From Caldilinea sp. CFX5 (GTDB taxonomy: Bacteria; Chloroflexota; Anaerolineae; Caldilineales; Caldilineaceae), in NCBI GenBank assembly GCA_021405325.1, contig QWII01000012.1, forward strand, positions 1-64,000: a stretch of 64,000 nucleotides of DNA, read 5' to 3'. The position numbers and the translations under genes were made by a program. Numbering within the stretch: position 1 is the first letter of the stretch; every line of letters begins with the position of its first letter. Shown here piece by piece: positions 59,699-64,000 of this stretch. The notes below the pieces were generated by a model, which worked only from the letters and a program-made list of their open reading frames with translations, was not told the origin of the DNA and ran no database searches.

Positions 59699-59806
59699 AA
59701 ACCCCCTCCTACCCTCCCCCTGGTAAGGGGAGGAACTGTCGTGGGTGCCACGGTTCCCTCCCCAAGGCTTGTCCTGGAAGGATGGGGAGGGTTAGGGAGG
59801 GGTTAG
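59699..59806. repeat. Imperfect inverted repeat AACCCCCTCCTACCCTCCCC type
   Basis: Left arm about 59699-59720 pairs imperfectly with 59784-59805 (GGGGAGGGTTAGGGAGGGG). A close relative (GGGCTAGGGAGGGGCTAA) sits at 13-30 at the left edge, so this is a dispersed repeat. Confidence 0.6.
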
Positions 59807-59867
59807 CAGTCACCCCCAAAAAAGGATAGCCATGTTTACGGATAGCAACCCGGAAAGGAGAGGCTTG

Positions 59868-60308
59868 ATGAACTACCAAACGCAACCACTAACGATGTGG
59901 TTTGATCGTCGCCTTGTGCTGCGACCATCGTCCATTCATGGGATCGGCACCTTTGCCGTGCAGGACATTGAGGCGGGCGCATTACTCATGTTGGTCACGG
60001 GTGGTCTGATTGTTAGACCCGGGGATCCACAAGCGGAGCAACTGCAACTGGCCGTGGAACTCTATAATCAAGATCGGGTCACCGATGGCGTGTTTATCGT
60101 GACACCCAAACTCTTTCATTACTACATCAACCACTCATGTGATCCAAACGCCATTGATGTCACGCGCCATGCCACCTCGACCCAGTACGTTGCCTTGCGC
60201 CCCATCCAGGCCCATGAGGAAATTACCGCCGACTATTATGACGAAAGCACGTTGAAGGTCTGCACCTGTCAATCCCCACGTTGCCGATGGAGAGAACAGG
60301 AATCATGA
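59868..60308 (+). CDS. SET domain protein
   Basis: 146 residues from ATG 59868 (AAAGGAGAGG upstream). SET signature: IHGIGTFAVQDIEAGALLML, YYINHSCDPNAIDV (the NHSCxPN cofactor-binding motif), ALRPIQAHEEITADYYDEST, and the post-SET cysteines CTCQSPRCRW. SET proteins methylate lysines; in bacteria their targets are mostly unknown. Stop overlaps the next start (ATGA). Confidence 0.88.
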   Translation: MNYQTQPLTMWFDRRLVLRPSSIHGIGTFAVQDIEAGALLMLVTGGLIVRPGDPQAEQLQLAVELYNQDRVTDGVFIVTPKLFHYYINHSCDPNAIDVTRHATSTQYVALRPIQAHEEITADYYDESTLKVCTCQSPRCRWREQES

Positions 60309-60940
60309 ACAAAGCAACACCGATAACGATTGTCAATGTCGGCTATCGCTCCACCCACTACTGGGTGATCAGCGCCGGTAGGTCGCGTCTCCTGGTTGAC
60401 ATTGGCTGGCCCGGCACGTTGGGCACTATGAAGGCGAACCTCAAAAAAATGGGCATTCCTCTAGGGGAGATTCGCTACGCCCTCGCCACCCATTATCATA
60501 TTGACCATGCCGGGCTTGGCGAGGAGCTGAAGCGGGAAGGGGTTCCGCTGTTGGTGCTGGATGTGCAGGTGGCGGCCATCCCGCTCATGAAGCAGTGGAC
60601 CAAACCGGCAGACAACTATACAGAGATTACAGCCAAGGGCAACGTTGTCATCTCCTTTGCCGAAAGCCGCCAACTGCTCAGCCGCATCGGCATTGCCGGC
60701 GAAATCTTGCACACGCCCGGTCATACCGAGCATTGCGTCTCCCTCCTCCTGGATGATGGTGCGCTCTTTACCGGCGATCTGCCGGCGGAGCAGCACGCGT
60801 TTGGCGACCCTACGATCCTGGCAACCTGGCAGATGTTACGCGCGCGTGGCGCCAAGTGCATCTATCCAGCTCATGGCCCGCTTTGGTCGCTAGATGAACC
60901 AATAGCGGTAGCGGTGAGCGAACGGGGCGAGCGCGATTAA
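60305..60940 (+). CDS. Metallo-beta-lactamase fold hydrolase
   Basis: 211 residues from ATG 60305. Metal motif THYHIDHAG (HxHxDH), then HTPGHTEHCVSLLLDDGALF, TGDLP and YPAHGPLW supply the remaining ligands. Dinuclear-zinc hydrolase of unknown substrate. Translationally coupled to the SET gene by a 4-bp overlap. Confidence 0.9.
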   Translation: MNKATPITIVNVGYRSTHYWVISAGRSRLLVDIGWPGTLGTMKANLKKMGIPLGEIRYALATHYHIDHAGLGEELKREGVPLLVLDVQVAAIPLMKQWTKPADNYTEITAKGNVVISFAESRQLLSRIGIAGEILHTPGHTEHCVSLLLDDGALFTGDLPAEQHAFGDPTILATWQMLRARGAKCIYPAHGPLWSLDEPIAVAVSERGERD

Positions 60941-61000
60941 GACCGGTAGAACGGCTCTATGCAGCCAGTGGAGCAACCTAAAGAGGGAAAACTAGAACCG

Positions 61001-61537
61001 ATGGCATCATCTTATACCGGGCGCAGAGACCCACGCTTCGTGACCATTCGTCGCGGCGGCATGCTTGAAGATACGCACCATCGTTTGCTTGCCGCTTGGG
61101 CTGCCAACTGTGCCGAACACGTTCTCGCCTACTTTGAAGCGCAACAGCCCGACGATGACCGACCGCGACAGGCGATTGCACAGGCGCGGGCCTGGTCGCG
61201 TGGCGAGATCAGTATGACGCAGGCGCGGGAAGCAGCGTATGCGGCGCATGATGCTGCCCGATCAGCGACCGGCGCCGCACGCGAGGCCGCACGGGCGGCT
61301 GGTCATGCCGTGGCCACTGCACACATGGCAGATCACGAACTTGGCGCTGCCGCTTATGCGATCCGGGCAGTGCGTGCAGCATCCCCTGTCGAGAAACGCG
61401 AGGAGACTGGCCGCAGTGAATGTCGCTGGCAACGGGAGCAATTGCCCGATGCCATCCGTGACCTCGTGCTTTCGGATCAAGCGCTGCGTAACCGCAAGCT
61501 CTGGTCACTTTTCAATGATGAGAACGCTAAGATTTGA
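61001..61537 (+). CDS. Putative immunity protein, Imm-5-like
   Basis: 178 residues from ATG 61001; an upstream ATG at 60959 is also possible. DPRFVTIRRGGMLEDTHHRL, LAAWAANCAEHVLAYFEAQQ, DRPRQAIAQARAWSRGEISM, AGHAVATAHMADHELGAAAY, REQLPDAIRDLVLSDQALRN is an Ala-rich helical family annotated as putative immunity protein. No toxin gene is adjacent, so the label is uncertain. Confidence 0.7.
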   Translation: MASSYTGRRDPRFVTIRRGGMLEDTHHRLLAAWAANCAEHVLAYFEAQQPDDDRPRQAIAQARAWSRGEISMTQAREAAYAAHDAARSATGAAREAARAAGHAVATAHMADHELGAAAYAIRAVRAASPVEKREETGRSECRWQREQLPDAIRDLVLSDQALRNRKLWSLFNDENAKI

Positions 61538-61608
61538 TTCCTGCTTAACACCTGAATGCTGATATTCTTAGCAACCAAGCGTTGTTTCAATTGGATAGGA
61601 AATAAAGG

Positions 61609-62433
61609 ATGAAGACCATAAGAACGCTGCCGCCAAAGTTTTTGGCCGCCATGATTGCTGTTTTACCGCTGCCAGGATCTCCTTTATACGATGGTAATGA
61701 CCAACGGGTGATCGACCAAGCGTTGGCTGATCTCGCGCACTATCAACAGGCCGGGGTTGACAGCGTATTGTTAGAAAATGATCACGATTTGCCCTATATC
61801 CAACCCCCTTTGGATGAAAAAGGCATTGCCTTGATGACAGAAATTGCCAAAGAAGTCAGGGCAAGGTTTGCTGGCCCGGTCGGTATTCAAATGCTTGAGG
61901 CGGCGAACATCACATCGTTGGAAATTGCCGTCGCGGCGGATCTGGATTACATTCGGGTGGAGGCATTTGTTTTTGCCCATGTGGGGGGCAGCGGCATCAT
62001 CAACGGTTCGGCGGGGAGAATATTACGCCGGAGAAAAGAACTCAAGGCCGAACAGATCAAAGTCTTTGCCGATGTCAAGAAAAAACATGGCTCCCATTCG
62101 TTGACCATAGACCTCGACATCACCGACGAAATCAGGCAGGCCGAATTTTTTCTGGTCGATGGCGTGATTGTCACCAGCCAATTTACCGGCATCAAGCCAA
62201 ACCAAGATGATTTGATCAAAGCCAAAAGCGCCACAAAATTACCCGTCCTCATCGGTTCAGGGATGACGACTGAGAATATTGCCGAGTATCTGCCGTTAGC
62301 CGATGGCTTTATCGTTGGCTCTGATTTCAGAAAAGATGGCAAGTTTCTTGAAACATTGGAACCAGAACGGCTCGATAGATTTATGCGGGCCTTCGAGTCG
62401 GCGCGGCTTAACTTTGCAGCAGTGGATGGGTAG
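61609..62433 (+). CDS. BtpA/SgcQ family TIM-barrel protein
   Basis: 274 residues. LPLPGSPLYDGN, AGVDSVLLENDHDLPY, VGIQMLEAANITSLEIAVAA, YIRVEAFVFAHVGGSGIING, VLIGSGMTTENIAEYLPLAD and GFIVGSDFRKDGKF match BtpA. BtpA affects photosystem I stability in cyanobacteria; in other bacteria the family has unknown, probably enzymatic, roles. Confidence 0.88.
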   Translation: MKTIRTLPPKFLAAMIAVLPLPGSPLYDGNDQRVIDQALADLAHYQQAGVDSVLLENDHDLPYIQPPLDEKGIALMTEIAKEVRARFAGPVGIQMLEAANITSLEIAVAADLDYIRVEAFVFAHVGGSGIINGSAGRILRRRKELKAEQIKVFADVKKKHGSHSLTIDLDITDEIRQAEFFLVDGVIVTSQFTGIKPNQDDLIKAKSATKLPVLIGSGMTTENIAEYLPLADGFIVGSDFRKDGKFLETLEPERLDRFMRAFESARLNFAAVDG

Positions 62434-62550
62434 CTTTTGTCTTGGGGTAGACTGGTTGGTATGATGTGTGAAGTGCGCCAGTAGACCGGGTGCTTTCCAA
62501 TGAAAAAACATAGCGATTGGCGCTTGTTACCCAGGTGCCATTGCAATGCC

Positions 62551-63297
62551 CTACCGTTTCTTGTTCGCCACATAAATTCGCACTGCTTCGCGCATAAAGG
62601 GGGCCAGGGCGGCATCGATTTGGTCGAAGTTGGCCTTGAAGCGTGGATCATCGTTGTAGCCATTGACCAGCCCTAGCAACTGCGCTTCGTTTGGCGTCCA
62701 GAAGTATTCAATGTGCCGCCGCCAACGCTCGACACAGGCTTGCACTTCGGGGGCATCGGCCCCTTTGGGCAGCAAGCGCAGAAAATCTTGATAGACAGCA
62801 TTACCTTCGGCGGCAATGCGGTCCTTGTCGGCAACCGTGTAGCTTTTCCACTTTCTGAGCGACGCTTTGACCGTGGCCGGGTCGTAGCTTTGCAGCGCTT
62901 CCTGGGTATAGGCTTCCTGTTGCTCTTCGCTAAAGGCGGCAAAGAGTTGTTGGTTGCTCATCTGTTTTTTTCCTTGTAGATGTTGAATCGTATCCTCGAC
63001 CGTGACGCAGAGACGCTCCAGGGTGTTGATGCGTTTGCGTAGTTCCTCACGATGCCGTTCGAGCGCCGCCACCACATCAAAATCGCCACGACCCATGAGC
63101 CGTTTAATGTTCTCCAGCGGCATATCCAAAGCGCGGTAGAGCAGGATCTGTTGCAAGCGCAACAAGGCTTCATCGCCATAGTACCGATAGCCGTTTAGCC
63201 CCACCTGCGACGGCTTGAGTAGACCGATTTCATCATAATAATGCAGAGTGCGCGGCGTCACTCCGGCGATCTTGGCAAGTTGTTTGACGGTTAACAT
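62551..63297 (-). CDS. MerR family regulator with TipAS effector domain
   Basis: 248 residues from ATG 63297. N-terminal MerR helix-turn-helix (MLTVKQLAKIAGVTPRTLHY, YDEIGLLKPSQVGLNGYRYY), coiled coil (about 75-115), then a TipAS-like helical domain (FAAFSEEQQEAYTQEALQSY, YQDFLRLLPKGADAPEVQAC). TipAS domains bind thiopeptide or other drugs. Its ATG follows the stop of the upstream gene directly (TAATATG), so the two are coupled. Confidence 0.9.
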   Translation of the reverse strand: MLTVKQLAKIAGVTPRTLHYYDEIGLLKPSQVGLNGYRYYGDEALLRLQQILLYRALDMPLENIKRLMGRGDFDVVAALERHREELRKRINTLERLCVTVEDTIQHLQGKKQMSNQQLFAAFSEEQQEAYTQEALQSYDPATVKASLRKWKSYTVADKDRIAAEGNAVYQDFLRLLPKGADAPEVQACVERWRRHIEYFWTPNEAQLLGLVNGYNDDPRFKANFDQIDAALAPFMREAVRIYVANKKR

Positions 63298-63298
63298 A

Positions 63299-64000
63299 TT
63301 ACTCAGCAAAAACGCCCGATCCCGCCACAATCTCGTCGGCGGGCAAAAAGGTAGTTTCGGTAATCGACAAACCGCTACGGCGTAGAAATTCTTGTACAAT
63401 GTGATAGCCGATAGCGTAACCACCATAGCGCGGCATCCCACCCAGCGGCGCAAAGCCTGATTGCTCGGCCAGGGTGTCGCCAAAGATGTAGCTGCGCAAG
63501 ACATTGAAGCCGGTGACCTGTAACCCTTGACCAATCAACCGGCGCGCCTGGGCAAACTCGTCGGCTGTCAGCCCGATTGCATAGTCACCCACCTTGTCTG
63601 CGCCAAAGAGGGCCGTGGCAAACGACTCGGCTGTCCCTTCCATGACGATGTAATCGGCCACGGTCGTGTTGTGCATGTGCCACGGAAAGGCGCGCAAGCG
63701 AATGAGATGGTGCATTTCGTGGGCAATCACTGCGCCGATACGGGATAAATTTGCTTCGTTGGGTTGCCAAAATTGACAAACAAAGCGCGGGTTCAGCCAA
63801 TCGATAGCGCCGGTATACCCTGGTTCAACCGGGTTGGCCTGCGCCGGGTCAGCCAGCAGCAGCCACCCCGTGATTTCGGGAAAACCGATTTGGTCGTGCC
63901 AGGGGGCAAAGGCGGCCACCGCTTTCTCCAATGCGTCTGCCCCCACTTGCCAAGCGTGAGCGGCTTCCATTTGCGCCAGCAACGCGCCGATTTGTACAAG
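63299..64000 (-). CDS. DUF2268-type putative zinc metalloprotease, 5' end cut by the window edge
   Basis: At least 233 codons; the frame is open to the edge. Metal motif VIAHEMHHLI with a downstream glutamate in VMEGTAESFATALFG (HExxH plus EGxAE). Family resembles YjaZ of Bacillus. C-terminal YGGYAIGYHIVQEFLRRSG is typical. Coupled to the downstream MerR gene. Confidence 0.85.
   Translation of the reverse strand, partial: LVQIGALLAQMEAAHAWQVGADALEKAVAAFAPWHDQIGFPEITGWLLLADPAQANPVEPGYTGAIDWLNPRFVCQFWQPNEANLSRIGAVIAHEMHHLIRLRAFPWHMHNTTVADYIVMEGTAESFATALFGADKVGDYAIGLTADEFAQARRLIGQGLQVTGFNVLRSYIFGDTLAEQSGFAPLGGMPRYGGYAIGYHIVQEFLRRSGLSITETTFLPADEIVAGSGVFAE

Noticed and set aside
1..64000. tRNA, rRNA, IS transposase or phage structural genes
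   Set aside because: None could be found by reading; the only mobile-element-type protein is the tyrosine recombinase at 30305.

Overview
The window is a 64 kb piece of GC-rich bacterial chromosome. No rRNA or tRNA gene is visible, so taxonomy rests on gene style. Twin-arginine plus lipobox sugar-binding proteins, an F420/FMN luciferase-like oxidoreductase, XisH/XisI, BrnT/BrnA, CHAT and NACHT proteins, and a DUF3417-type glycogen phosphorylase together suggest a Chloroflexota (Anaerolineae/Caldilineae-like) genome. This is an inference, not a proof.

Layout. 0-11.3 kb is rich in regulated NTPases. A NACHT-FGE fusion has a 3' end that looks like the variable region of a diversity-generating retroelement. 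It is followed by a uroporphyrinogen-decarboxylase-like protein with a CoA transferase, a methyltransferase, a small unknown protein plus a 1309-residue CHAT-STAND-TPR protein, and a truncated xisH with intact xisI. 11.3-20.3 kb holds glycogen phosphorylase, a BrnT/BrnA toxin-antitoxin pair, an MFS exporter with its MarR regulator, a luciferase-like oxidoreductase, Hsp33, a CHRD protein and ribosomal protein S4. 20.5-24.2 kb is a complete carbohydrate ABC importer. 24.2-29.9 kb is a complete pst-phoU phosphate operon with Pho-box-like repeats upstream. It has two PstB ATPases whose catalytic motifs have decayed in a complementary way. 30-31.4 kb has a possible structured RNA and a lone tyrosine recombinase. 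31.6-41 kb is a second carbohydrate ABC importer followed by a catabolic set: TIM-barrel isomerase, Gfo/Idh/MocA oxidoreductase, SDR, HpcH/HpaI aldolase, Ldh2-type dehydrogenase and ROK kinase. 41-45.3 kb holds acetyltransferases, the tRNA threonylcarbamoyl enzyme Sua5/TsaC, an orphan xisI and small enzymes. 45.3-49.3 kb is an accessory patch of HEPN protein, toxin-antitoxin genes and broken host genes. 49.3-64 kb is mixed: SDR, diheme cytochrome c with a MarR regulator, serine hydrolase, a gammaproteobacterial-looking aroA, AraC, VOC, phosphotransferase, SET protein, metallo-hydrolase, BtpA-like protein, MerR-TipAS and a DUF2268 metalloprotease cut by the right edge.

A window-wide theme is long, often perfect intergenic inverted repeats (up to 34 bp arms). 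Most arms are specific to one locus. Five of them share the same central core, TGAGCYTGTCGAA, at their tip. The best leads are the candidate DGR target at the left edge, the complementary asymmetric PstB pair, the small-protein/CHAT-STAND module, and this hairpin family.
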